DNA from: Robertmurraya massiliosenegalensis JC6
Lineage (GTDB): Bacteria; Bacillota; Bacilli; Bacillales; Cytobacillaceae
DNA: 64,000 bases
Assembly (NCBI RefSeq): GCF_000311725.1
Contig: NZ_HE978520.1
Span: 29,116 to 93,115, forward strand
Direction: 5' to 3'
Shown: positions 54,525 through 64,000 of the stretch, piece after piece
Numbering within the stretch: the first letter of the stretch is position 1
Layout: every line of letters begins with the position of its first letter
Made by a program: the position numbers and the translations under genes
The notes under the pieces: model-generated
What the model saw: the letters and a program-made list of their open reading frames with translations, nothing else
Database searches by the model: none
Told to the model about the DNA's origin: nothing

Positions 54525-55885
54525 ATGAACTTAAAGAAAAAGGTCAAAGTCGTGACCGTTGGAACCTTCATTACATTGGCGAATATATACCCATATTCAG
54601 TTGACCATACAAGTGCTGAAGAAATATCTATTGTTGAAAACAGCTTACAACTAAAATCATTATCCATTTCAGAATTTCAATTGAATCAACCTTTTTCACC
54701 TGATGTAAGCTCTTATACAGCAAATGTAGCAAATGACGTTGATCGTATGAGTTTACAATTTGAAACCTTAGATGAGTCATCATTTGTAGCCATTAACGGA
54801 GAATCAGTTGAAAGTGGCGTCGAGACAATTCTCGACCTGGAAACAGGAGAAAATATTTTTACATTGCCGTGACCAATGGGGCTGAAACACACACTTACAC
54901 CCTAACAGTTATGCGGGCGCAAAATGACAATAATCAATTAGCGGACCTAACAATCACGGGTGGAAATCTTGCATTTGACCCCGATGTAACTCTTTATGAC
55001 GTAAAAATAGATTCTGAGATTACTACTGTCACAATCAAGCCAAAAGTTGCTATTGCCACATCTACTGTAAAAATTAACGGAGCTGTCGTTGGTGAGGAAG
55101 GGGTTGCGCTCGAGCTTCCGGTCGGTGTCACGAAGGTAAGCATCATCGTAACTGCAGAAAATGGAGCAGAGAGAACATACCAAATTACGTTTACTAGAAC
55201 AGAAGAAGAAAAAAACGAATCAAATGAGAGCACAGGAACACCGCCTTCACAGAATAGCGACTCTAATAATGAGCAAACGGAACGTCCTATACAAAACGAT
55301 GATTCTATCAATCGTAATCAAACACAACGTCCAGATTCATCACAACTATCACAAAATAATAGGGCAACGCCAAGTGGGTTTGATACTGAGATACTAGAGC
55401 AGACAAAAGCTAACCTTAGCTCCTTAACTGTTTCTGATGGAACTTGGAACAAATCTTTTAGCCAAGATGTATACACCTATCACATTGAAGTAGAGGATAC
55501 TATTTCAAGTGTGACAATCTCTGCGAATCCAGAGGAAAGTGATGCTAAACTAACAATTGAAGGGATGGAAGCAACAAATAGCTCCACAGTTGCCATTGGT
55601 AATACTTCTAAAACCGTTATTTCGGTTGCTGTCACCTATGAAAATGATCGCAAAACCTATGTCCTCGTATTTGATAAAAACATATCTGAGGAAACAACAG
55701 AAAATGAGGTAGAGGTTGAATCGGCTACAATGGGAGAGGACAATAATGGAGAGACACCTTCTACTGATGAAGTTAGCACACAACCAGAAAGCAGAGCAAA
55801 TAAGACTGAAATGAACTCAAGCTTTGAACAAGCAACAGAAGCCACTTCTTTCTGGCAAAAGATTTTATCGTTTTTTGGATTTTAA
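54525..55885 (+). pseudogene. Frameshifted surface protein with cadherin-like beta-sandwich domains
   Basis: Two reading frames (54525-54872 and 54869-55885) join into one protein of about 450 residues. The N-terminal part has a signal peptide and the first domain (LKSLSISEFQLNQPFSPDVS) and breaks off at ENIFTLP. Restoring one base near 54864 gives ENIFTIAVTNGAETHTYTLT, the normal end of a Cadherin-like (PF12733-type) domain. Domain 2 (LADLTITGGNLAFDPDVTLY) and domain 3 (LSSLTVSDGTWNKSFSQDVY) follow, separated by a polar N/Q/S-rich linker, and the end is SFWQKILSFFGF. It is either a real inactivating deletion or a sequencing error. It starts 20 bases after the small membrane-protein gene and probably shares its promoter. 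Confidence 0.82.
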
Positions 55886-55956
55886 GAACGTTAACTGGGC
55901 AGGAATGGAGAGCGACTTGCCCCTTCCTGCCTTAAAACAATGTTGATGAAAACAAA

Positions 55957-55983
55957 AACAGATGCAGAGCACCTGTTTTTTTA
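55957..55983. terminator. Terminator between the surface-protein gene and licH
   Basis: ACAG.TGC/GCA.CTGT stem with a T-run on the plus side (TTTTTTT) and an A-run on the other side, so it may act both ways between the convergent genes. Confidence 0.6.
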
Positions 55984-55998
55984 AAATCTTGATTCCAT

Positions 55999-57498
<1,500 letters not shown>

Positions 57499-57553
57499 TC
57501 AATTCCTTTCTATTGAAAACGAATGAAATGGTATAAAAACGATATCTTGAATT

Positions 57554-57576
57554 AAAAAAGCCCAAAAAAATTGGGC
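57554..57576 (-). terminator. Terminator-like hairpin between licA and the GH1 gene
   Basis: On the minus strand GCCCAA, a 5-base loop and TTGGGC are followed by TTTTTT. It lies 10 bases past the licA stop and 61 bases before the GH1 start, so GH1 expression depends on read-through or a separate start. Confidence 0.8.
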
Positions 57577-57586
57577 AGGATTTGTT

Positions 57587-57922
57587 TTAAACCTTCTTGA
57601 TCAACTTATGCAAATCGATGATTTCTCTAGCAAAATCTTTAATGGTCAACGTCGTCATCAAATGGTCTTGAGCATGAATCATAATAAGAGGAATTTCGAA
57701 TTCCGCTCCGCCTGCTTCCTTTTGGATTAAATCTGTTTGAACATGATGTGCTTCATTGAAAGCAGCATCGGCTTCGGATAGTTTTGCTTCAGCTTCGTCA
57801 AAATTTCCTTTTTTAGCTTCTTGCATCGCCTCCATAGCAAAGCTTTTTGCATTACCAGCATGAAGGATTAATTGAAATGCAAGATTATAAAGTTCTTCTT
57901 TGTTCATGATTGAATGATTCAT
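57587..57922 (-). CDS. licA: PTS lactose/cellobiose-type EIIA
   Basis: Small helical EIIA of 111 residues. The active-site histidine is H83 in LIMIHAQDHLMT, the family signature. The ATG at 57922 (MNHSIMNKEELYN) is chosen over an earlier in-frame start because AAAGG precedes it and the family begins with such a helix. It passes phosphate to LicB. It lies 112 bases after licC. Confidence 0.94.
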   Translation of the reverse strand: MNHSIMNKEELYNLAFQLILHAGNAKSFAMEAMQEAKKGNFDEAEAKLSEADAAFNEAHHVQTDLIQKEAGGAEFEIPLIMIHAQDHLMTTLTIKDFAREIIDLHKLIKKV

Positions 57923-58034
57923 GATTAACAGCCTTTCATATGATATTAGGAAAGGAAGATTCACCTCTCCTGACAATTTTTTCTGAGATGTATAAAGAGA
58001 CAGGCACTAGTCAAACTAATGCCTACTCACTTTC

Positions 58035-59375
58035 TTATGCGATAACATCTTTTTCTTCACCCATGTTCATCGCATCTTCTTCCCTCTTCTTCGCCTTATC
58101 ATACATTTTGAAGAATGGAAGATAAATTAAGAATGAAATCACAATGTTCACGATATTCATGACCGCACCAGAAATTTGTCCGCCACTAGCCAGATAACCC
58201 GAGATAATTGGCGGCATCGTCCAAGGTACTGCAATCCCTACAGGTTTTGCGACCCATCCAATATCCATTCCAATGAAAGTAACAATGACAGTAACAACTG
58301 ACGTCACGACGAATGGAATGATCATAATTGGGTTTAACACAATTGGCATCCCAAAGATTAATGGTTCATTAATATTAAAGATACCCGGACCAAATGCCAA
58401 ACGACCAAGACTTTTCATTTGTTGGGATTTGGCAAACAATACCATTGCCAGAACCAAGCCAAATGTTACACCCGTTCCACCGATATGAACAAAGTTATCC
58501 CAAAATTGTTGTGTTACAATATGCGGCACAGGTTGACCAGCTTCATAAGCAGCCATATTGTCACCCATAGCACCAAACCAAATTGGTTCCATTACGCTTT
58601 TAACGATATTTGTACCGTGTAAACCAGTAGACCATAGCACTGTTACAAATATTTCAGCAACAATGGTTCCACCTAGAGTAAGACCTACCATTTTTAGCGG
58701 GTCACCTAAAAGAGTCGTAACTAAGCCATTGATGCTTTCATATGGTGTTAATTCAACAAGTAAACGGATTCCCCAAACGACAAGAAAAACGATAAGCCCT
58801 GGAATTAAGGCCGCAAATGATTTACCAACACTTGGTGGTACACCTGCTGGCATTTTAATGACAATATCCTTTTTGACGACCCAACGATAAATTTCAGTTG
58901 ATATTATGGCAAAAAGTAATGCAACAAACAAACCTTTACTGCTTAAGAATGCCTTAGAAATAGTACCCGTTACTAAAATTCCTGCTTCAGCTCCAGCTGG
59001 CGTATACATAAAACTAAACGGTGTGGTTAATAAGAAAGCCGAAACCGAGATAGTACCCGCACTCATTGCATCAAGCTTATAGCTTTCTGCTAATCGATAC
59101 GCCACGGCGAACGATGCAATTATGGACATAATATTAAAGGTTGCATCTACTGGATAACCTAATTTAGCTGACCAAGTTGGACCAAAAATGGAAGTCATCC
59201 AGTCTGCATAACCTGGAATTGGAAAGTTAGCGATAATTAAGAATAATGAACCAATGACGATAAATGGCATCGTCGCAATGAGACCATCACGAAGAGCCAA
59301 TAAATGCCTTTGTGCACCGATTTTGGCTGCAACAGGCATGACTTTTTCTTCTAAAACTCGATTGAATTTCCCCAT
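58035..59375 (-). CDS. licC: PTS cellobiose-type EIIC permease
   Basis: Membrane permease of 446 residues of the CelB/LicC family with about ten spans. Landmarks are LLALRDGLIATMPFIVIGSLFLI near residue 25 and GRLAFGPGIFNINEPLIFGMPIVLNP near 330, the latter carrying the conserved substrate-binding Glu. It imports cellobiose or other beta-glucosides and their phosphorylation is completed by LicB and LicA. AAAGGGG precedes the ATG, 17 bases after licB. Confidence 0.94.
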   Translation of the reverse strand: MGKFNRVLEEKVMPVAAKIGAQRHLLALRDGLIATMPFIVIGSLFLIIANFPIPGYADWMTSIFGPTWSAKLGYPVDATFNIMSIIASFAVAYRLAESYKLDAMSAGTISVSAFLLTTPFSFMYTPAGAEAGILVTGTISKAFLSSKGLFVALLFAIISTEIYRWVVKKDIVIKMPAGVPPSVGKSFAALIPGLIVFLVVWGIRLLVELTPYESINGLVTTLLGDPLKMVGLTLGGTIVAEIFVTVLWSTGLHGTNIVKSVMEPIWFGAMGDNMAAYEAGQPVPHIVTQQFWDNFVHIGGTGVTFGLVLAMVLFAKSQQMKSLGRLAFGPGIFNINEPLIFGMPIVLNPIMIIPFVVTSVVTVIVTFIGMDIGWVAKPVGIAVPWTMPPIISGYLASGGQISGAVMNIVNIVISFLIYLPFFKMYDKAKKREEDAMNMGEEKDVIA

Positions 59376-59392
59376 GTTCTTTTTCCCCTTTG

Positions 59393-59701
59393 TTATTTGT
59401 TATTCACTAGATCTATCGCTGTTTTGAGAACTTCTTCCCCATTACACGTACCGTAGTGAATTGGATTGATCGCATCCACAGGAATACCTTTTTCATCACC
59501 TAATGTTTTCATTTTTCCTAGTAGGTATCGAACTTGAGGTCCTAAAAGAAGAACATCGGCATTGTCAATATGTTGATTAACTGCATTAGCTGGCACTGCC
59601 CAAATTTTTCCTTCTAAACCTTGTACTTCAGCTGCTTTCTCCATTTTAGTCACCAACAAGCTTGTACTCATTCCCGCTGCACAGCATAATAAAATATTCA
59701 T
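59393..59701 (-). CDS. licB: PTS cellobiose-type EIIB
   Basis: EIIB of 102 residues. The phosphorylated Cys (C7) lies in the P-loop-like start [18 protein letters not shown]. It is the first gene of licBCAH, preceded by GGAGGAA and a 230-base control region with a long inverted repeat. Confidence 0.95.
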   Translation of the reverse strand: MNILLCCAAGMSTSLLVTKMEKAAEVQGLEGKIWAVPANAVNQHIDNADVLLLGPQVRYLLGKMKTLGDEKGIPVDAINPIHYGTCNGEEVLKTAIDLVNNK

Positions 59702-59782
59702 AAATAAGTTCCTCCTATATCGATAAAAGTTATTTTGATAAAATTGATAAAATGATTATTTACTTTCTATGTTTAGTTTATG

Positions 59783-59796
59783 TTGAAAGCGTTTCA
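59783..59796. promoter_or_regulatory. cre-like site in the licB promoter region
   Basis: TGAAAGCGTTTCAT: the left half and centre match the CcpA consensus but the right half is shifted by one base (11 of 14). Catabolite repression of lic operons is known in Bacillus. Confidence 0.45.
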
Positions 59797-59807
59797 TTTT
59801 ACAGAAA

Positions 59808-59837
59808 CGATTTTTCCGTTAGGTAACGGAAAAATCG
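59808..59837. promoter_or_regulatory. Long inverted repeat upstream of licB, candidate LicR site
   Basis: Perfect 13-base arms CGATTTTTCCGTT and AACGGAAAAATCG around AGGT. It lies 107 bases upstream of licB, between the end of licR and the licB promoter region. The position fits the binding site of the PRD-type activator. Its A/T-run edges also allow a terminator reading. Confidence 0.55.
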
Positions 59838-59873
59838 ATGAACATAAAAATAGTCATTTTTTCCGATAAACCT

Positions 59874-59900
59874 AAAAAGGGTATCCTCTTAGAATACCCC
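59874..59900 (-). terminator. Terminator of licR
   Basis: On the minus strand GGGTATTC, a short loop and GATACCC (one bulge) are followed by TTTTTAGG. It lies 32 bases past the licR stop, making licR its own transcription unit. Confidence 0.8.
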
Positions 59901-59931
59901 TCATTTCTTTCATATTCGTCTTAACCATTGC

Positions 59932-61848
59932 CTACTGTAGAATCTGGATAATTTCTTCAGCTGATTCACTCTTTAGAAGTTTTTGGACTGCTGCACTGTT
60001 TTCTAGTAGAGCAATGAGCTTACGATACATTCTTTCCAGATCATCCTCAGGTACTTTTCGTATATTTAACAAACAGACAAATTGAACCATATGTTTATCC
60101 GTCCATTCAATCGGCTTCTTTAATGTACATACCGTCCAGAATGTTTCCTCCGTTACCGGTGTAAGTGGATGTGGGATGGCTACAAGATTCCCAAAGTTGG
60201 TCGGGGCAAGCGCTTCCCTTTCCAACACCAAATTTACATAATCTTTAGAGACTAGTTTTTGCTGATATAATTGTTCACATAGAAAATGAATGACGCTTTC
60301 TTTATCTTGAAAGTCTTTATGAATAAACACTCTTGATGCGTCTAAATAGCTCTGTTTCTCAGACTCTTTTACAGACGATAAACTCTCACGGATATTCGCA
60401 ATATCCCCTTCTCCTAAAAAGGTGTTCACCACTTTTATCGGAACGCCTATATCTTCTTTTATCGGAATCGTACTAATGATAAAATCAATTGAAGATAGGT
60501 CGTATTCGTTTAATTGATAATAATTCGTTGTCGCCACAATTTCGATTTCGTCTTTAAATTCATTTTGTAGACGATAAAACAAAAGCTTCGCACTTCCAAC
60601 ACCAGACGCACAGACCACAATGACTCGCTTTGTCCTTTTATGCCTTGTCTTCATTCTTTCTAATGCTACACCAATATGCAGGGCAATATAAGCAATTTCG
60701 TGTTCCCCTACCTCAATATGCAAGTATTCTTCGATACATCTGCTTGCTATAGCAGCACCTTCAAAAGCACTAGGATATTTCCTTTTTATTTCGTCTAATA
60801 ATGGATTTCGAATGTTCATGTTATAGCGCAATCGGTTCATCGCTGGCCGAATATGCAGACTCAACGCTTGAATAAACTCGGAATCATCATGAAAATCCCA
60901 ATTTAATTCCGTTTTCAACCTATCCAGCATGCACTGAATAATGGTACCTAACTCATCAAACTTACCAAATTCATCTAACGTATTCTTATGAATTAACTTT
61001 GTCCCCAACAAATGAACAATAATATAATCAATCTCAGATTTCGGAAATTTTAACCCTGTGAACTCTTCTACCTCTTTAACGATTTCATTCGCTACTATTC
61101 TTTCAAAGGGGTATTTTCCTGTTAAATCGTGTTCAAGATATTCTATGACAAAGCCTTCTTCAATTCTCTTACATCCAATTGTAATATGGGTAGCAAGATT
61201 TTCGAGAGCAATGTCGGATATCTCAATTTTATATTTGTTCACTTTTTTTATAATTGTTTCTTTTATTTCCTCAAATAGTTTTTCATTTAAAAGTTGAAAG
61301 GAAGGACTATCAATGTTCAAATTGTTATTCCGGATTAAAATATAATTTGAAAAACATAACCGTTTCATATATTCATTACCTTCAGCCTGCGTTCCATAAT
61401 GCGGTCTTGATACTAACTTCAGATCATAGCTTTCCAATATTTCGCGGACCATTTTTAAATCATTTTGAAGCTTTGGCTTTGAAATAAACAATTCTTCCTC
61501 AAGACTTTCTAATTTTATGGGTTCTTTTTCTAATAAAAATCGTTTTAATATATACAAGACTCGATTAGCCTGTTCGGAAAAATCGACTTGGTGCTCTTTC
61601 ATCAAATCATCGGCATGAGGATGGAACGCTGCTTCAAAGACTTCAAAATCCTTTATCGTTAATTGATATCCTTTTCCACGAATCGATTCAATTATTATTC
61701 CTAACGAAGACTGGGATTGCAGTTCTTTAATCTCGGTGCGAATCGTTCTGTCACTCACACCAAGTTCCTTTGCTATCCATTCGGCCGTAACTGGTTCCTT
61801 CTCCTTCATTAAGGACAACACAATATCTTTTTGTCGTTTCGAGACCAT
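59932..61848 (-). CDS. licR: PRD-domain transcriptional activator of the lic operon
   Basis: Multidomain regulator of 638 residues. Domains in order: HTH (about 1-60, SDRTIRTEIKELQ), second HTH/Mga-like (about 90-150), PRD1 with H221 and H279, PRD2 with H332 and H391, EIIB-like domain with C413 (VIVVCASGVGSAKLL) and EIIA-like domain with H560 (LVAIPHPL). Activity is set by PTS phosphorylation of these histidines and the cysteine: HPr-dependent activation at the PRDs and inhibition by the operon's EIIB when no sugar is present. All phospho-sites are kept. It lies directly upstream of licBCAH in the same direction. Confidence 0.94.
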   Translation of the reverse strand: MVSKRQKDIVLSLMKEKEPVTAEWIAKELGVSDRTIRTEIKELQSQSSLGIIIESIRGKGYQLTIKDFEVFEAAFHPHADDLMKEHQVDFSEQANRVLYILKRFLLEKEPIKLESLEEELFISKPKLQNDLKMVREILESYDLKLVSRPHYGTQAEGNEYMKRLCFSNYILIRNNNLNIDSPSFQLLNEKLFEEIKETIIKKVNKYKIEISDIALENLATHITIGCKRIEEGFVIEYLEHDLTGKYPFERIVANEIVKEVEEFTGLKFPKSEIDYIIVHLLGTKLIHKNTLDEFGKFDELGTIIQCMLDRLKTELNWDFHDDSEFIQALSLHIRPAMNRLRYNMNIRNPLLDEIKRKYPSAFEGAAIASRCIEEYLHIEVGEHEIAYIALHIGVALERMKTRHKRTKRVIVVCASGVGSAKLLFYRLQNEFKDEIEIVATTNYYQLNEYDLSSIDFIISTIPIKEDIGVPIKVVNTFLGEGDIANIRESLSSVKESEKQSYLDASRVFIHKDFQDKESVIHFLCEQLYQQKLVSKDYVNLVLEREALAPTNFGNLVAIPHPLTPVTEETFWTVCTLKKPIEWTDKHMVQFVCLLNIRKVPEDDLERMYRKLIALLENSAAVQKLLKSESAEEIIQILQ

Positions 61849-62190
61849 TTTCTCTCACCTTCCTTAATGAGTTGACCTAAAATGCTTAGACTTTGTCTAT
61901 CTATTTTGCTCTAGAATCCTACAACATTTCTGAGATAGTCACTACGAAAACGTTTCCTCTAGAAACATTTCTTAAAAATCATCAAAATTTCATTGATACT
62001 TTTCTTATAATACTGCTTTTTTTGATAAAAACAAGGATTTCCTTTTAGGAGCAACTCCTAGTTTGGTATTGCTTTCATTTTGCACATGCTTAAATTCTGT
62101 ACGCACTTGAGTTAGTCTTTTTAATCTTGACACAAATCAAAATCTCACTCGTCTAATAAGGTGAATTCAAATATCGGGGGCCCTAACTTT
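61849..62190. promoter_or_regulatory. Divergent spacer with candidate ECF promoter for the sigma gene
   Basis: This 342-base gene-free stretch separates licR from the sigma gene. TGACAC (62128-62133), 16 bases and CGTCTA (62150-62155) resemble ECF promoters with the CGTC -10 element, placed about 35 bases before the sigma start, which suggests autoregulation. The -35 overlaps TTGACA, so sigma-A could also bind. Nothing else clear was seen. Confidence 0.45.
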
Positions 62191-62709
62191 ATGACAAATG
62201 TTAGAGAGATTATTTCAGAGTGGTTTTACCTATACAGCCATGATGTGTACGACTTTTTGGTTTATTACACTGGCACAAGAGATGTGGAGGATTTAGTACA
62301 AGAAGTTTTTATTAAGGCTGGACGGGGTCTTAATTCTTATAAAAATCAGGCTTCGCCCAAAACTTGGCTTTTCACGATTGCACGAAATACAGCGATAGAC
62401 GAAGCGAGAAAGAAAGAAACAAAGATTAGTAAAAGCAGCACCCCCTTCGATGAGCGTTTTTGGGAGCAACAAACACTGACAAACCCAGAGCATCTCCTCC
62501 TAAAAAATGAAGCACAGAAAGAACTTTACCTCTCAATCTCTAAACTGAAAAAAAAATTTCGAGAAGTGATAATCCTAAGGGGTATTCAAGGATTATCTGT
62601 TAAGGAAACGGCCCAAATATTAGATTGGAAGGAAACGGCGGTACGAACAAATTATCACCGTGCATTGAAATTATTGCGGGAGCAAGTTAGTCAGGAGGAT
62701 CTCAAATGA
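62191..62709 (+). CDS. ECF-type RNA polymerase sigma factor (SigX-like)
   Basis: Sigma-70 family protein of 172 residues beginning MTNVREIISEWFYLY. Region 2 is YDFLVYYTGTRDVEDLVQEVFIKA followed by KTWLFTIARNTAIDEARK. Region 4 is LKKKFREVIILRGIQGLSVKETAQILDWKETAVRTNYHRAL. The overall plan and the DLVQEVFI...SPKTWLFTIAR wording resemble B. subtilis SigX, which controls envelope charge. The ATG at 62191 is preferred over an upstream GTG because GGGGG precedes it. It overlaps the next gene by 4 bases. Confidence 0.9.
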   Translation: MTNVREIISEWFYLYSHDVYDFLVYYTGTRDVEDLVQEVFIKAGRGLNSYKNQASPKTWLFTIARNTAIDEARKKETKISKSSTPFDERFWEQQTLTNPEHLLLKNEAQKELYLSISKLKKKFREVIILRGIQGLSVKETAQILDWKETAVRTNYHRALKLLREQVSQEDLK

Positions 62710-63509
62710 AGGATCATCAAAAAAATTTAGAGGATAAACTTAGGGAATTACCCACTCACAACATGAGTAAGTCAACACAAGACGATATGCATCAAAACAT
62801 TATGAATGCCTTAAATGATGTAGAGACACAACAAAAAAAAGGGAGCAAAATACTGATGAAGAAAGTACAAGTAGGTATTGCGTCCGCTGCCGCCATAGTT
62901 TTAATTGGGATATTGGGATCAAGCTTTTTTATCAACAACGAAAATCAAACAGGAGAACCGGAAATTGAGCAAACCCCTGCCACTAATGGCAATGAACAGC
63001 AGGATAAAGAGAGCACGATCGAAGAGCAAACAACGGTTGAACAAAAAGCACCAGAAATATACAATGCCCTGCACAACCGAGATATGGAAGTGTTATCAAC
63101 TTACGTGCACTCGGAAAAAGGGCTATTCTTATCATTACTCGATTACTTTGACCAATTTGGGGAAGTTTTTGAAAAAAACGAAGTCCGATCACTACTTGAA
63201 GATGATACAGAGTATTTTTGGGGCTATGGAGAGGCCAATATGGAACTAGCCTATACACCAAAAGATTACATGGATAGGTACTTAAAAGCCGATACTTTCC
63301 TAAATCCCAACAACGCCATGTTTGACTCTCAAACCGAACGCAGCGACTTTACAGAACGCCTAAAAACAGCCTTCCCTGGATCAAAAATTGTTGAATTTTA
63401 TAAAGAACCAGAATATGAAGATTGGAAAAGTGTCTATCTAGTATTTGAACCTAATGCTCATTCAATTTGGGAGCTCTCTGCGGTCATAAGTAGCGAATGG
63501 ACCCCTTAA
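62706..63509 (+). CDS. Membrane-anchored partner of the ECF sigma factor, probable anti-sigma factor
   Basis: Protein of 267 residues. A cytoplasmic N-terminus (about 1-57) is followed by a single membrane span (VGIASAAAIVLIGILGSSFFI) and a long E/Q/T-rich linker. The outer domain (about 115-267) includes IYNALHNRDMEVLSTYVHSEKGL and EYFWGYGE, resembling domains of unknown function found in secreted Bacillus lipoproteins. The 4-base overlap with the sigma gene (ATGA) and the topology fit an anti-sigma factor such as RsiX, although the N-terminus lacks a clear zinc motif. An operon terminator follows. Confidence 0.75.
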   Translation: MKDHQKNLEDKLRELPTHNMSKSTQDDMHQNIMNALNDVETQQKKGSKILMKKVQVGIASAAAIVLIGILGSSFFINNENQTGEPEIEQTPATNGNEQQDKESTIEEQTTVEQKAPEIYNALHNRDMEVLSTYVHSEKGLFLSLLDYFDQFGEVFEKNEVRSLLEDDTEYFWGYGEANMELAYTPKDYMDRYLKADTFLNPNNAMFDSQTERSDFTERLKTAFPGSKIVEFYKEPEYEDWKSVYLVFEPNAHSIWELSAVISSEWTP

Positions 63510-63512
63510 TTT

Positions 63513-63547
63513 AAAAACCCTCTCGAGAAATTTCGAGAGGGTTTTTC
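63513..63547 (+). terminator. Terminator of the sigma/anti-sigma operon
   Basis: Arms AAAAACCCTCTCGA (63513-63526) and TCGAGAGGGTTTTT (63533-63546), 14 perfect pairs, 3 bases after the stop. Confidence 0.92.
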
Positions 63548-64000
63548 AGTATAAGTTCATTAAGAACTTAGGGGTTTAAACAAACATTTACATTGGTTAG
63601 TCAATTGATTATAAACCGCTGCAGCGTTGTTGTATGCCTCTTTGCTAAAATCATTCTTTATTATTGATTGTACTTAAATAAAGGTTTAATGAATCTTCTA
63701 CTTCGATTGTGACTAACTGTATAAAGTCATCAAATTCTTGTTTAATCGTTTCCCTTGTACTTTCACCTTAAATTCTTGTGCTTCTATGTAAACCTTTAAA
63801 ACTTTTCACAATTATTCAAAAGTCACCTCAAAATCATTCTAGATAAGCATCTTACATATTGAAATATTCTGCACTTCTGTAGATAGTTCCTTCAAACTTT
63901 ACGGTTTCTTTCATTGGCTTCTTCGTTATTTCTATTAGCCTATAAATTTTTGAGTTACTTCATCATTTAAAAATTTCATACTAAATACCTTTGTTATATT
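63548..64000 (-). pseudogene. Decayed coding remnant, identity unknown
   Basis: No intact gene. Read on the minus strand, broken pieces such as GESTRETIKQEFDDFIQLVTI and, in another frame, SKEAYNNAAAVYNQLTNQ look protein-like but are interrupted by stops and frame changes. This suggests a decayed small gene, perhaps part of a gene that starts beyond the right edge. The family cannot be named. Confidence 0.35.

Overview
The window reads as chromosomal DNA of a low-GC, spore-former-type Bacillota, most likely a Bacillaceae genus related to Bacillus, Metabacillus or Gracilibacillus. The reasons are strong GGAGG-type ribosome binding sites, CcpA-type cre sites, lipoprotein-type binding proteins, a lic-type cellobiose PTS operon, a MalA/MalP/GlvR-type maltose PTS, an MdxEFG-type maltodextrin importer and a GbsA/GbsR betaine locus. 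No rRNA, tRNA, phage or CRISPR array is visible. Almost all of the window is accessory carbohydrate metabolism, with osmoprotection, transport and stress genes between the sugar loci.

Layout. 1-2368: LuxR-type response regulator (cut by the window edge) and its 7TM histidine kinase. 2508-2984: a small DUF5071-like gene. 3004-7254: an AT-rich four-gene island, made of three leftward genes of unknown function (two are tandem paralogs) divergent from a HelD/UvrD-like helicase; this is the least explained part of the window. 7445-20883: a complete D-glucuronate system, with a TRAP importer (dctPQM), an unusual GH31 glycosidase, uxaC, kdgK, kdgA, uxuA, uxuB and a divergent LacI regulator. 20992-22122: a coiled-coil plus 3D-domain cell-wall protein. 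22311-27539: choline to glycine betaine genes (gbsA, gbsR, an orphan betaine-binding lipoprotein, and a GMC-type betA instead of gbsB). 27829-36869: maltodextrin locus (LacI regulator, GH31 alpha-glucosidase, mdxG, mdxF, mdxE, and a divergent neopullulanase-type GH13). 37381-44433: an ABC importer, LacI regulator, ROK kinase and GH1 enzyme that together suggest import, kinase phosphorylation and phospho-hydrolysis of a beta-glucoside. 44823-49241: maltose PTS (EIIA, malA, malP, RpiR-type glvR). 49507-50595: DUF2089/SHOCT-like operon. 50766-53606: MacAB-type export system. 54076-55885: a small membrane protein and a frameshifted cadherin-like-domain surface protein. 55999-61848: licRBCAH cellobiose PTS. 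62191-63509: ECF sigma factor and a membrane-anchored partner. 63548-64000: decayed DNA.

How it works together. Three sugar importers of different classes (TRAP, ABC, PTS) feed dedicated intracellular hydrolases or isomerases, each under its own regulator, with cre sites adding catabolite repression. Neither sugar ABC importer has an ATPase gene here, which suggests a shared MsmX-like ATPase elsewhere. Several operons carry a strong stem-loop between genes, often just after the binding-protein gene, which would allow unequal expression within the operon.

Two dispersed non-coding repeat families were found by eye: a MITE-like element of about 190 bp with terminal inverted repeats (11349-11540 and 42805-42988), and a modular palindromic repeat of about 210 bp present in opposite orientations (36957-37166 and 53652-53864).
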